From an uncultured Porphyromonas sp. (GTDB taxonomy: Bacteria > Bacteroidota > Bacteroidia > Bacteroidales > Porphyromonadaceae): a DNA stretch of 48,553 bases. The stretch lies in the NCBI GenBank assembly GCA_900539765.1, contig UQDF01000008.1, positions 1 to 48,553 on the forward strand. Reading direction: 5' to 3'. Every line of letters starts with the position of its first letter. The stretch's first letter is position 1. Position numbers and translations under genes: made by a program. Below the pieces are notes generated by a model. The model was given only the letters and a program-made list of their open reading frames with translations, ran no database searches and had not been told where the DNA came from. Below, in pieces: positions 1 to 7,474 of the stretch.

Positions 1-65
1 ATGAAGTTTTTTTCCTACATTTGTAAGTGTGTTGCACTTGACACTGGAATGTGCGCTAGATAAAG

Positions 66-486
66 CTCTAACCTCTAATTCAGTACCTTTGCAGCGACTA
101 ACGGCGGGAGTGGGGTGTGAACTGACGCTCGGGGATCGCCTGCTTAGTACTCGCCTTAGCAACGTATAGCAAACTACTTATGACCTATTTACGTCGATAT
201 GACTTTGCAGTAGGGCTACTGGCTCTCCTACTGATGATGCTCGCCACGCCACTGAGCGGGCTAGCACAAAAGCAAGCACCACGGCAAGCGCAGAGCAAGT
301 TCACGATCAATGGCTTCGTTCATGATGCACAGAGTGGTGAGACGCTGATCGCCGCCAATGTGATGGAGCTCAATAGCCGCACAGGTGCCGTAACGAACGA
401 GTTCGGTCACTACTCGCTGACACTCCCAGCAGGGGAGGTGCTCCTGCAGTTTTCCTACGTCGGCTATCAGAGCGACACGATACGTC
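66..486 (+). repeat. Left copy of a ~420-bp direct repeat (promoter and 5' end of TonB receptor gene)
   Basis: This stretch matches 8579-9006 closely by eye: the same CTAA-rich lead-in, the same -7 box, nearly the same leader and the first ~100 codons of the receptor gene. The leader of the right copy is about 11 bases longer. The match stops abruptly after position 486. The two copies flank about 8.5 kb that includes the McrBC defence genes. Confidence 0.9.
84..91 (+). promoter_or_regulatory. Promoter -7 box of the truncated receptor copy
   Basis: TACCTTTG fits the Bacteroidota -7 consensus TAnnTTTG and is identical to the box at 8597-8604. No convincing -33 TTTG is seen. It shows that the truncated copy kept its promoter. 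Confidence 0.6.
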
Positions 487-515
487 CTCAGCTTCGTCTG
501 CACTACCATGCATAG
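180..515 (+). pseudogene. Truncated TonB-dependent receptor (N-terminal fragment)
   Basis: The first ~102 residues are nearly identical to the intact receptor at 8704-11142: signal peptide ending near SGLAQ, then the start of the carboxypeptidase-regulatory-like domain (GFVHDAQSGETLIAANV). Homology ends at about base 486, and the frame then runs about ten unrelated codons, antisense to a phosphoesterase fragment, to a stop. No plug or barrel is encoded, so it cannot work as a receptor, although a short exported peptide could be made from the retained promoter. It is best read as a remnant of duplication or rearrangement. Confidence 0.9.
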
Positions 516-615
516 TAAAGTCTCCTGAGTGTACCACGACGTCTGCCGCAGGCAAATCCCGCAGTCGCCTGTGATAGCCGTGCGTATCAGATAGATGTAG
601 TATCCTCATTGTCAT
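487..615 (-). pseudogene. Metallophosphoesterase, N-terminal fragment
   Basis: Read leftward from an ATG at 615 or 609, the frame gives MRILHLSDTHGYH, then VVVHSGDFTMHGSADEAE. The DTHG and GDFT motifs are metal-binding blocks I and II of calcineurin-like phosphoesterases. After ~43 residues the frame crosses into antisense TonB-receptor sequence at about 486, so the GNHD block and all later motifs are missing. The gene was broken by the same event that truncated the receptor copy. The downstream half is not visible in this window. Confidence 0.8.
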
Positions 616-663
616 TACTAGTACGTGAGAGTTACTTCAAGAGACCCTTTTACCTTGACTGAA

Positions 664-1977
664 TTATGTAAAGCTAGACGATAGGTTAGTCTCAGGTTCA
701 TTAAGAGTCGGTAGAGGTACTGCTATTCGATAAAATCCGAGCAAGTGTCTGTCTTCATCCTCCATCAAGAGCTCTTCCAAGCTCTTATCTTTGAAAGGAT
801 TCTGCGCTTCCCTTTCCTTAGGATAGATAACAATACAAGGGATTACCTCACTGGCTGGAAGCCGAAAAAGCTTTCGATCTCGAGCATATCCAGCTAATTG
901 CCTTGCAATAGCTACGTCAATACCTCCCTGCTGAAAGCGTGGTATATACTTGGTATCCATAACGAGTTTGGGATCATAACAGATAAAGTCCGGATAGCCC
1001 GTATAGCCCTTGGCTTGATACTTAATCTTCTCCCCATAGGCCTCTCGTAATAGTCCTAACACGTAATGCTCATACAGCAACGACATATCTAGCCAAAAGA
1101 CAGGGCAAGGGCTCTCCGCAGCAGGACGGATACTCGTGATGCTATAATCACACCATCTCAAGATCATCTGAGCAATCTGTACAGCCTCTTCATACCCTCG
1201 GAAGAGTTTATGACGCTTCATGCTTTTGATCTCCCACACCTCTATCTGGTCACTGACATCACAAAAGGCTGAGATACATTGATTGATTGCATGATGTAGA
1301 GCGTGTAGGCTTTTGTTTTCTTGTGCGATCTGAGCTATAATCTGACGAGAGAAGAGCAGAGCTTTCTTGATCAAGCGATTCTCTGGCGTATCTGCAGAGT
1401 ACTCTTGGTATTTGCAATACACCCTTTCGCAACGCTTACGCATCACATTGTAGTACTCGTTTTGGGAGATAGCGATGCGTCCTCTCACCTTCTTCAGATT
1501 GTTCTCTCGTGACACATAGCTCTTTTTTAGTCCACGCTTGATGATCTCCCGTACCAGGGATATGAAGTGAACTATAATCAACGGACTCAGCACAGAGTTG
1601 AGTTCGGGAGCTTCAATCCGAGGTTGCTCTAGGTCGACACCATAAATCTTAGATAGCTCCTTCGACTCTATGCCACTATTAAGACATGTGGCAAGCATCT
1701 TGAGGTAGTCTATCTTGTCACACCCACCCTTGGGTGTAATAACTAGAGGAGTCGATTCAATCCATTGAGCCCCTATCACATAAGAGGCATAATAGCCCTC
1801 CCCAGAAGACTCTTCATCGGAAGAGTTTATTGGGAAAGCACCACCCCACTGCCAGCGAAAGAACCACCTATCTAAGCCTTCCGACTGTGCAGGTAGCCGC
1901 ATACCCTCTTGCCAAACAGGCAGAGAGATCTCTAGGGGGATTAGCTCATGCTCCTGTACTTGTATTAGCTTTGGCAT
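664..1977 (-). CDS. mcrC: McrC-like subunit of McrBC 5-methylcytosine restriction system
   Basis: This 437-residue protein is the predicted nuclease partner of the AAA+ GTPase encoded just upstream. McrC proteins join McrB rings and cut DNA carrying modified cytosines. The C-terminal half has a PD-(D/E)xK-like core: YPDFICYD followed by VMDTKYIP, giving the D...D-x-K arrangement. The N-terminal half resembles the McrC/LlaJI-type McrB-binding region. Its ATG overlaps the McrB stop codon by one base (TAATG), a sign of translational coupling, and it is the last gene of the leftward defence operon. The modification it recognises cannot be told from sequence. Confidence 0.88.
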   Translation of the reverse strand: MPKLIQVQEHELIPLEISLPVWQEGMRLPAQSEGLDRWFFRWQWGGAFPINSSDEESSGEGYYASYVIGAQWIESTPLVITPKGGCDKIDYLKMLATCLNSGIESKELSKIYGVDLEQPRIEAPELNSVLSPLIIVHFISLVREIIKRGLKKSYVSRENNLKKVRGRIAISQNEYYNVMRKRCERVYCKYQEYSADTPENRLIKKALLFSRQIIAQIAQENKSLHALHHAINQCISAFCDVSDQIEVWEIKSMKRHKLFRGYEEAVQIAQMILRWCDYSITSIRPAAESPCPVFWLDMSLLYEHYVLGLLREAYGEKIKYQAKGYTGYPDFICYDPKLVMDTKYIPRFQQGGIDVAIARQLAGYARDRKLFRLPASEVIPCIVIYPKEREAQNPFKDKSLEELLMEDEDRHLLGFYRIAVPLPTLNEPETNLSSSFT

Positions 1978-3671
1978 TACTCTACTAAGTCCTCACTATC
2001 TTCTGACAGCTTAGTCAGATAGCACTTCGCATCCATCCAGCTACTGAAGTAGTGCTCATCGTCTTTCTTGCCTCTCAAGATACCATCCTTGATGTATTCC
2101 TTGATCAGAGGCACCACTTCATAGCGCATCTTGAGCCGGAGCGACTCGATATCATCTGCCATAAAGTAGCTGTGTCCTATCATCAAGTCTTCAAGCTCAA
2201 AGTCGCCACTCTTGTGTTGATAAATAAATGAATTCTGATCATCTCTAGACTTGCCATTTATCTCCTCAAAGAGAGATATAGCGAGGTCTCGCACAGACTC
2301 ATCAACGTGCGTCCTAATAACCTCAGCACTAGCCTCCAGCGTGACGAAGGCGAAACGACGACGTACCGCATAATCAATACTACCCGTAGAGCGGTCCGTC
2401 GTATTCATCGTGCCAATGATGTAGAGATTGGCAGGAACAGCGAAGGACTCCTTAGAGTATGGTAGCGTCAAGCGGATGTGATGGTCACCGCCTCCGCTAC
2501 GCTTATCTGCCTCTAGCAAGGTAATCAACTCTCCAAATATCTTAGACACATTACCTCGATTGATCTCATCGATAATAAGGACGTATGGCTTACTAGATAT
2601 TTGATTCTCTAGTTGATACTCTCTCTTTACAGCATTGATAAAAGCGGCCGCATAGCTTGGCCAGTTGTTTTCTTTACCGTCACCGATTGCTTGGAGCTTG
2701 ACCTTTTCGATATTGAGTGGAGAGGGCGAATAGTCCTCCTCTTTTTCACTCTGTGAGAATGCACTGCGCGAACTAATTGTTTTATTACCCTCTTTCCACC
2801 AGACGTTCAGTTGTGACTTGCCCGTGAGCGTTGGGATCGTTTTTCGATTCTCATATCCCTTGATTGACTCCAGATAAGTATCTATACAAGAGATGATGTC
2901 AGCACCTTCTTTCATTTGAGCCCTTTGGCAGAGACTCTTGAAGAGCCCATCCTCCACTTCGTACGTGATACCACCCCCATCTTCACTGACTACAGGTTTA
3001 AGCCCCTCGACAAAGTCTTCATAATCCATCGACTGGTGAAAGGTGCAAAAAGCTATCTGCCCCTCATCTTGTAGTCTCTCATACTCCGCCATCACCTTGC
3101 TGTGGTCTGAGAAATCGGCAAAGTCTTTGTTGCACAAACGCACAGCGATGGAGGCTGTCGTATAAGTCTTGCCAGTCCCTGGCGCCCCCTGCAAAATGAT
3201 ATTTTTCTTTAGCTCTAGGACTCGCACATAGTTGTCTATCTCTTCTTTCATCTTCAGTTTTGATATGATTTTGTCAATATACTTCCACTGATTAGTTCTG
3301 GAACCACAACTGCTTAATGTACCCTGGCTAAACAGTTTCTTATTTGTTGGCTGATCTTCGTCAGATATGTAACCAAGTACAGCTACATTCCTATAGTTGA
3401 TATGCAAGAACCTTTTCTCAAGCTCATCATCTGTATAGGCCTCACTCGTTATCTTACACAGAGCTATCATTTGACCTCCTTTTCTAACCATTAGAATGGT
3501 TCCAATAGGTAGACTTTTAAAGTAGTCACATTGCCTATTTTCCCACTCTCCTGTCCCAATGACAGGTTGTGGAAGTGACAGCATCTTTTTGGGGTCAACT
3601 CTTATCGGCTGTTTAGGACCCCACGGTTTGTCCATTTGAATATGCCAATGACGGTCTGAGTAGTCGTTCAT
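1977..3671 (-). CDS. mcrB: McrB-like AAA+ GTPase with N-terminal recognition domain
   Basis: The protein has 564 residues from ATG 3671; the frame stays open upstream, but that part is only duplicated DNA. Residues ~1-135 form a compact domain (HWHIQM, IGTILMVRKGGQMIALCKI) that looks like a PUA/EVE-type base-recognition fold. The AAA+ motor follows: Walker A GAPGTGKT at ~162-169, Walker B YVLIIDEINRGN, the sensor-like stretch GTMNTTDRS and the arginine-rich YAVRRRF. McrB proteins hydrolyse GTP to drive translocation and activate McrC. The N-terminal domain is present again, alone, as the preceding gene. The fold of that domain is my inference; the motor assignment is secure. Confidence 0.9.
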   Translation of the reverse strand: MNDYSDRHWHIQMDKPWGPKQPIRVDPKKMLSLPQPVIGTGEWENRQCDYFKSLPIGTILMVRKGGQMIALCKITSEAYTDDELEKRFLHINYRNVAVLGYISDEDQPTNKKLFSQGTLSSCGSRTNQWKYIDKIISKLKMKEEIDNYVRVLELKKNIILQGAPGTGKTYTTASIAVRLCNKDFADFSDHSKVMAEYERLQDEGQIAFCTFHQSMDYEDFVEGLKPVVSEDGGGITYEVEDGLFKSLCQRAQMKEGADIISCIDTYLESIKGYENRKTIPTLTGKSQLNVWWKEGNKTISSRSAFSQSEKEEDYSPSPLNIEKVKLQAIGDGKENNWPSYAAAFINAVKREYQLENQISSKPYVLIIDEINRGNVSKIFGELITLLEADKRSGGGDHHIRLTLPYSKESFAVPANLYIIGTMNTTDRSTGSIDYAVRRRFAFVTLEASAEVIRTHVDESVRDLAISLFEEINGKSRDDQNSFIYQHKSGDFELEDLMIGHSYFMADDIESLRLKMRYEVVPLIKEYIKDGILRGKKDDEHYFSSWMDAKCYLTKLSEDSEDLVE

Positions 3672-4171
3672 ATCTTGGTTTAGGTTAGTTGTCAAGGTTA
3701 CTGTCGTGTAGCTTTCGAATGAGTTTGTCGATATACCTCCACTGATCAGTCCAGGGAGCACAACTATTTAATGTGCCCTGGCTAAACAGATGCTTACTTG
3801 TTGGCTGATCTTCGTCAGATATGTAACCAAGTACAGCTACATTCCGATAGTTGATATGCAAGAACCTTTTCTCAAGTTCATCATCTGTATAGGCCTCACT
3901 CGTTATCTTACACAGAGCGATCATTTGACCTCCTCTTCTAACCATTAGAATGGTTCCAATGGGTAGACTTTTAAAGTAGTCACATTGCCTATTTTCCCAC
4001 TCTCCTATCCCAATGACAGGCTGTGGAAGAGATAACATCTCTGTGGGGTCAATTTCAGTTCCATCTTTACCTTCTGGCAGATGCATTTGAATATGCCAGT
4101 ACTTGTCTGAGTAGTAGTTCATATCTTGTTCTAGTTTAGATTAGTTGTCAAAGTTACTGTCGTGTAGCTCT
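3265..4171. repeat. Imperfect tandem duplication, unit ~455 bp
   Basis: Copy 1 spans about 3265-3717 and copy 2 about 3720-4171, offset 454-456 bases. Long runs are identical, for example around the motif GTTGGCTGATCTTCG. The unit covers the McrB N-terminal domain plus the last ~30 bases of the exonuclease gene. Divergence is uneven, so the duplication is not brand new. Confidence 0.9.
3685..4122 (-). CDS. Stand-alone duplicate of the McrB N-terminal domain
   Basis: This 145-residue protein is nearly the same as residues 1-135 of the following McrB (shared GEWENRQCDYFKSLPIGTIL), with no AAA+ motor. Divergence is highest at the start (YYSDKYWHIQMHLPEGKDGT) and near the end. Its last residues, LHDSNLDN, copy the tail of the exonuclease upstream (LHDSNFDN), so the gene arose by tandem duplication with one breakpoint inside mcrB and the other inside the exonuclease gene. 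The gaps to its neighbours are 13 and 18 bases. It could compete with or widen the recognition of McrB, or be a by-product; its intact frame argues for expression. Confidence 0.8.
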   Translation of the reverse strand: MNYYSDKYWHIQMHLPEGKDGTEIDPTEMLSLPQPVIGIGEWENRQCDYFKSLPIGTILMVRRGGQMIALCKITSEAYTDDELEKRFLHINYRNVAVLGYISDEDQPTSKHLFSQGTLNSCAPWTDQWRYIDKLIRKLHDSNLDN

Positions 4172-4662
4172 CGTAGGTAGAGGCGGGCGCACATCTCGGC
4201 GTCGTCGCCTGCGCGGTGGTGCGTTCCCTCGGGGATGGATAGTTGCTCGCAGAGGTAGGCGAGCGTATTGCAGCCGTAGTCGTAGATCTGGCGAGCACGG
4301 CGTAGCGAGCAGTCCCACTGCAGCTCGGGTAGTGTGAGCTCGTAGAGCTCTGCAGTCTGCTCCAGGCAACTTCGATCAAACGAGACATTGTGCGCGACCA
4401 TCAAGGCACCCTCGCCTATGTATTGCGCGGCTATCTCTTGCCACACCTCGGCAAACGATGGCGCCAGCTCCGTATCCTCCGGACGGATGCCATGGCACTG
4501 CATGTTCCAATAGCTGTATCGGTTGCCCTCAGGCTGCACCAGCCAGGAGCGTGTCCCAGCAATCTCGCCATAGCGTACCACACAGATCCCCACCTCACAG
4601 ATGGAGGTGCGCTGTCCCGTGGCGGTCTCAAAGTCTATCGCTATAAAGTCTAATCTGTTCAT
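4141..4662 (-). CDS. DnaQ-family DEDDh 3'-5' exonuclease
   Basis: The 173-residue protein is about the size of a free DnaQ-like exonuclease domain. ExoI is IDFET near the N-terminus, ExoII is HNVSFDRSCLE, and ExoIII is HHRAGDDAE with the catalytic His and Asp of the DEDDh subclass. It should remove nucleotides from DNA or RNA 3' ends. The ATG at 4662 overlaps the stop of the WYL regulator gene (TGATG); a GTG at 4665 is also possible. Lying between a WYL regulator and McrBC genes, it may be an accessory nuclease of the defence operon rather than a replication proofreading subunit. The last eight codons are duplicated in the next gene. Confidence 0.88.
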   Translation of the reverse strand: MNRLDFIAIDFETATGQRTSICEVGICVVRYGEIAGTRSWLVQPEGNRYSYWNMQCHGIRPEDTELAPSFAEVWQEIAAQYIGEGALMVAHNVSFDRSCLEQTAELYELTLPELQWDCSLRRARQIYDYGCNTLAYLCEQLSIPEGTHHRAGDDAEMCARLYLRELHDSNFDN

Positions 4663-5627
4663 CACGCTTCTGTTGTTGGCTCGTAGTATGCCATAAGGTT
4701 CTTGGCAAAGTTATACATTTCCTCTCGTACGGACTGAGGCTCCAACACCTCAATCTGATCGCCCATTGCTAATAGAGCTTGATAAAGATCATACGTAGGA
4801 CAGACCTCCAGCTCAAAACAAGCCACACCCTCCACCTCTGAGGGTAGCTCTCTCTGCGACTCATGTATCGGTAGCGTGCGAAGGTAGTCCGCTCCATGAT
4901 CATAGGCATTGAGCAGCAAACGCACAGGCTCCTCCTCGGAGTGAATCACCCCACAACAGCCTCGGTAGTAAGCCTCTATGTCAAAAGACTCATCCATCAC
5001 AAAGCTCTCCTCAAGCGGTTCGCACGCTAAGATGCGATCTAGGGCATAGACTAGATAGACATCCTTGGGGCGCGAACCCCCGTCCTCAGCATTGAGCTCT
5101 ACATTGCGAGCTGAGTAGTAAGGGCTACGAGCCAAGAGGTACCATCTGCGGTTCGCCACCTTGAGGTAGTAAGGCTCCGCCTCGAAGCTGTAAGCCTCGG
5201 GTCTGCCAAACGCTTGGTAAGTCATCTGGATAACCTTGCCGTGACGCATCGCCTCGGCAATCACGTTGAGCCACTTACGCCCAGAGGGCACATGCTCGAA
5301 GAGAATTCGCCCCTGGAGCTTGCTGTCGGCTTGTATCTGATTCATCGCCGTGTAGGAGTCTATGAGCCAGCTGCGCAGGTTGTCCTGCTCCAGCTCCTCA
5401 GGATTGTCAATGTAGTAGCGGTAACCATCTTGGGGGTCACATAAGATATCCACCTGAAAGATGTCTAGGATCGCCGCCCGATGATTGTGAAAGGTGCGCT
5501 TCGGCAGGGGCTCCTCGTAACTCAGCCCGCTATCCACCCAGTGGCGACTAATCTCCTCAAAGGTCAGTCGTCCGTACTGGCGAAATTGCTCGATCAGCCA
5601 GACATATCGTCCGAATTTGTTTGCCAT
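4662..5627 (-). CDS. WYL-domain transcriptional regulator
   Basis: The protein is 321 residues from ATG 5627, chosen because a good -7 box lies just upstream at 5662-5655; an in-frame extension to 5702 would run through that promoter. The N-terminal ~90 residues look like a winged helix-turn-helix (FGRYVWLIEQFRQYGRLTFE). The middle and C-terminal parts carry the WYL core (ANRRWYLLARSP) and a WCX-like tail. WYL proteins sense nucleic-acid or nucleotide ligands and are common heads of defence operons (BrxR/CapW type). As the first gene of the leftward operon it probably controls the exonuclease and McrBC genes. Confidence 0.88.
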   Translation of the reverse strand: MANKFGRYVWLIEQFRQYGRLTFEEISRHWVDSGLSYEEPLPKRTFHNHRAAILDIFQVDILCDPQDGYRYYIDNPEELEQDNLRSWLIDSYTAMNQIQADSKLQGRILFEHVPSGRKWLNVIAEAMRHGKVIQMTYQAFGRPEAYSFEAEPYYLKVANRRWYLLARSPYYSARNVELNAEDGGSRPKDVYLVYALDRILACEPLEESFVMDESFDIEAYYRGCCGVIHSEEEPVRLLLNAYDHGADYLRTLPIHESQRELPSEVEGVACFELEVCPTYDLYQALLAMGDQIEVLEPQSVREEMYNFAKNLMAYYEPTTEA

Positions 5628-5654
5628 ACAACTATTAGTCTCTTTCTCTAAGGG

Positions 5655-5662
5655 CAAAGATA
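5655..5662 (-). promoter_or_regulatory. Promoter -7 box of the WYL-McrBC operon
   Basis: On the minus strand this reads TATCTTTG (TAnnTTTG), about 28 bases before ATG 5627. A TTTG 15 bases further upstream is closer than the usual -33 spacing. It decides the WYL start codon. Confidence 0.65.
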
Positions 5663-5704
5663 CAACATTGCCTCTGCCAAACCGTGGCACAGTGCACCAC
5701 ACAG

Positions 5705-6529
5705 CTACTCCTTCTTGTCGCTCTCTGAGGGTAGTCGCTTGGAGAGTTCATCGACCTGCTTCTGTAGCTTGTTTACAGCACTGAGTATATCTCTGTGAGT
5801 CTCCTCATGCTCGTAGACCTCTACCGTTGTTGCGGTGATCACGCCAGCCACAAGGCTCAGCAAGATGTACGAAGCAATCAGTATGTAACTGACGAAATAG
5901 AGCCAAGCCAGCGGATGAACACTCATAATAGGACGAGCAACAAGCGATGCCCAAGACTCTAGCGACATCACTTGAAATAGCGTAAAGAGCGAACGACTTA
6001 AAGAGCCAAAGTACTCAGGAGCCGTCGCACCATAGCTGTCCATTCCTATGATCGCATAGATAAGCAGTGTCATCCCAAAGAAGCCACTAGACCAAGCTAC
6101 ACGAGGCAACGACTTAACCATCGCCTCTGAGAAGAGACGCATGTGCCTATTGATCGAAAAGATGCGGAGCATGCGGATCAGTCGCACTAGTCGCAGTGTT
6201 CTCAGCGAGATCAAGCTCGGCATCAAGCTCACCGCACAAACTGTCGTGACAACGAGATCAAAGACATCCCCAGGCGTACGCCAGAAGTTGCGCTTGTAGT
6301 ACATACGCACCCCCAGTTCTAAGAAGAGTACCACTAGGCTAATGTCAAGAAAGATCTCGATCCACTTCGTCATCTGTGGCGAGGTCTCATTATTTAGCAA
6401 TATGACGATGCAGACGACATTGGATATAATTACCAAGTCTGCTATCCAATCAAACACATAAAGTAGCTTAGCTATCTTTCTGAGCTTCGATGGAGTCATC
6501 TGCTTTGTACTCTTCTTTTTCATAAGCAT
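5705..6529 (-). CDS. Bacterial voltage-gated sodium channel (NaChBac/BacNav family)
   Basis: The protein is 274 residues, matching the usual BacNav length, with six transmembrane segments. S4 at ~109-123 has Arg at every third position (R110, R113, R116, R119, R122), the voltage-sensor signature. The pore loop reads FTLFQVMSLESWAS with Glu191, matching the sodium-selective LESW filter of NaChBac. S6 (~205-235) leads into an acidic linker and a heptad-like coiled coil (ILSAVNKLQKQVDELSKRL), the tetramerisation tail of these channels. It should form a homotetrameric inner-membrane Na+ channel opened by depolarisation. It lies 77 bases upstream of the WYL gene but probably belongs to another transcript. 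Confidence 0.9.
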   Translation of the reverse strand: MLMKKKSTKQMTPSKLRKIAKLLYVFDWIADLVIISNVVCIVILLNNETSPQMTKWIEIFLDISLVVLFLELGVRMYYKRNFWRTPGDVFDLVVTTVCAVSLMPSLISLRTLRLVRLIRMLRIFSINRHMRLFSEAMVKSLPRVAWSSGFFGMTLLIYAIIGMDSYGATAPEYFGSLSRSLFTLFQVMSLESWASLVARPIMSVHPLAWLYFVSYILIASYILLSLVAGVITATTVEVYEHEETHRDILSAVNKLQKQVDELSKRLPSESDKKE

Positions 6530-6569
6530 CCCTGATTACAGCAAGGTTATTGACAAGAAGAAGTAAGCA

Positions 6570-6611
6570 AAAAGGTCAGAACGAATTATATACAATCCAT
6601 TCTGACCTTTT
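6570..6611. terminator. Inverted repeat between the Asp-box gene and the channel gene
   Basis: AAAAGGTCAGAA (6570-6581) pairs perfectly with TTCTGACCTTTT (6600-6611), with 18 bases between. On the minus strand the second arm ends in a T-rich run, so it can end transcription leaving the Asp-box gene. It could act in both directions. Confidence 0.6.
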
Positions 6612-6620
6612 CCATACTCC

Positions 6621-6854
6621 TTAACTGCGTTTATGCCAAGTACGCCCTTCGTTGGTAGAGTAGAAAAGCCCCTTCTCGCAAGTTGCTAGGATCTCTTTTC
6701 CGTTATCCGTTAGATCCTCAATGTTGCCTTGATTGGACATGGTCTTATAGCGTCTGTGCCAAGTTCTTCCGTCATTAGTGGAGTACTCAAGGACTCTAGG
6801 GTCTTTTGGGCTAATTCGGATTAGCTCCTTAGTGCGATTGATCATCTGTGACAT
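6621..6854 (-). CDS. Small Asp-box (BNR-like) repeat protein
   Basis: This 77-residue protein has no signal peptide. It has two Asp-box motifs, S-T-N-D-G-R-T-W at ~25-32 and S-T-N-E-G-R-T-W at ~66-73, each followed by a basic pair of residues. Asp-boxes are structural hairpins that recur in sialidase-type beta-propellers, where four or more are usual and the protein is much longer. Two in 77 residues cannot form a propeller alone, so it could be a fragment of a larger ancestral gene, an oligomerising unit or a small adaptor. Its frame is intact and it sits before a hairpin terminator. Function unknown. Confidence 0.6.
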   Translation of the reverse strand: MSQMINRTKELIRISPKDPRVLEYSTNDGRTWHRRYKTMSNQGNIEDLTDNGKEILATCEKGLFYSTNEGRTWHKRS

Positions 6855-7474
6855 AGTGTTTTGTTTGTTTGTTGGCTCTCTATGGTTGTAGGGAGAGCAC
6901 GTGTCCTACGTTTTGATTTCTATTCGATGAGCTACATAAACAAAAAGAAGCGTGGAACTGCTGTGCCACGTTCTAAGTCGGAGGTCGTAGGATACCTTGA
7001 TTCAGAGATACGTTGATAGCAGCCCACGCCCTTTGCGTGGAAACCACTATGCCTACTCTCCGAATAAGTCTTGAATTTCCTACGTTCCCGACTTCGAGAT
7101 AAGCACAATCGCTTCGTATGTTTGATGTGACAGTGAGGAGGATAGCCCCCCCCAACTGCGCCACTAAGGTACAACCTTTTACCGAAACATACAATAGCGT
7201 GACGAGCGTGGGCTGCACACTGTTGAGACTGTTGCATAAAGGCGAATCGCTGTGTTGCTTTCGGGATTCGGCTTCGGTCACATACGGAGGTATGCTCCCT
7301 TCAGACCTCACCCTCAGCGCCTTGCGCTTCATCCTTTCTGCAAAATCTAGACAATCTCGCTTGCAAGATTGTGAGACTGTTGACTTTTGCAACAGTCTCC
7401 TTTTGCTTGTCGCATAGAGGCTAAGACTCTAGCCTCTAACTTCTAACATCTAATCTCTAGCGAGCTACAGCGAG
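6855..7474. other. 620-bp intergenic region with degenerate repeats, no convincing gene
   Basis: Open frames here (such as those covering 6932-7392) lack family features and cut across inverted repeats, so I reject them as genes. Visible are a TTTG microrepeat just upstream of the Asp-box gene (6859-6872), an inverted pair around 6976-6994 and 7077-7095 sharing CGTAGGA and GTCGG, a C run at 7147-7154, a 175-bp element bounded by 12-bp inverted repeats (7225-7399), and a heptamer array at about 7429-7457. The region looks like layered remnants of small mobile elements. Confidence 0.6.
7225..7399. mobile_element. Possible MITE-like element with 12-bp terminal inverted repeats
   Basis: GAGACTGTTGCA at 7225-7236 is the exact reverse complement of TGCAACAGTCTC at 7388-7399. 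There is no transposase inside. The right end also carries a direct copy of the motif (7373-7382), so 7373-7399 can fold into a 10-bp stem with a 7-base loop. This fits a non-autonomous insertion mobilised in trans. No target-site duplication was confirmed. Confidence 0.5.

Noticed and set aside
1321..1512. Plus-strand frame inside mcrC
   Set aside because: It is antisense to a well-supported gene, with no promoter or homology, as are the other frames that overlap confident genes on the opposite strand.
3672..3761. N-terminal extension of McrB by 30 residues
   Set aside because: The extra codons come from the duplicated exonuclease tail and lie over the end of the preceding gene; the domain homology begins at ATG 3671.
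6932..7392. Two overlapping minus-strand frames of 101 and 139 codons
   Set aside because: They overlap each other, run through the inverted-repeat element and degenerate repeats, and show no domain, signal or promoter. They look like chance frames in repeat DNA.
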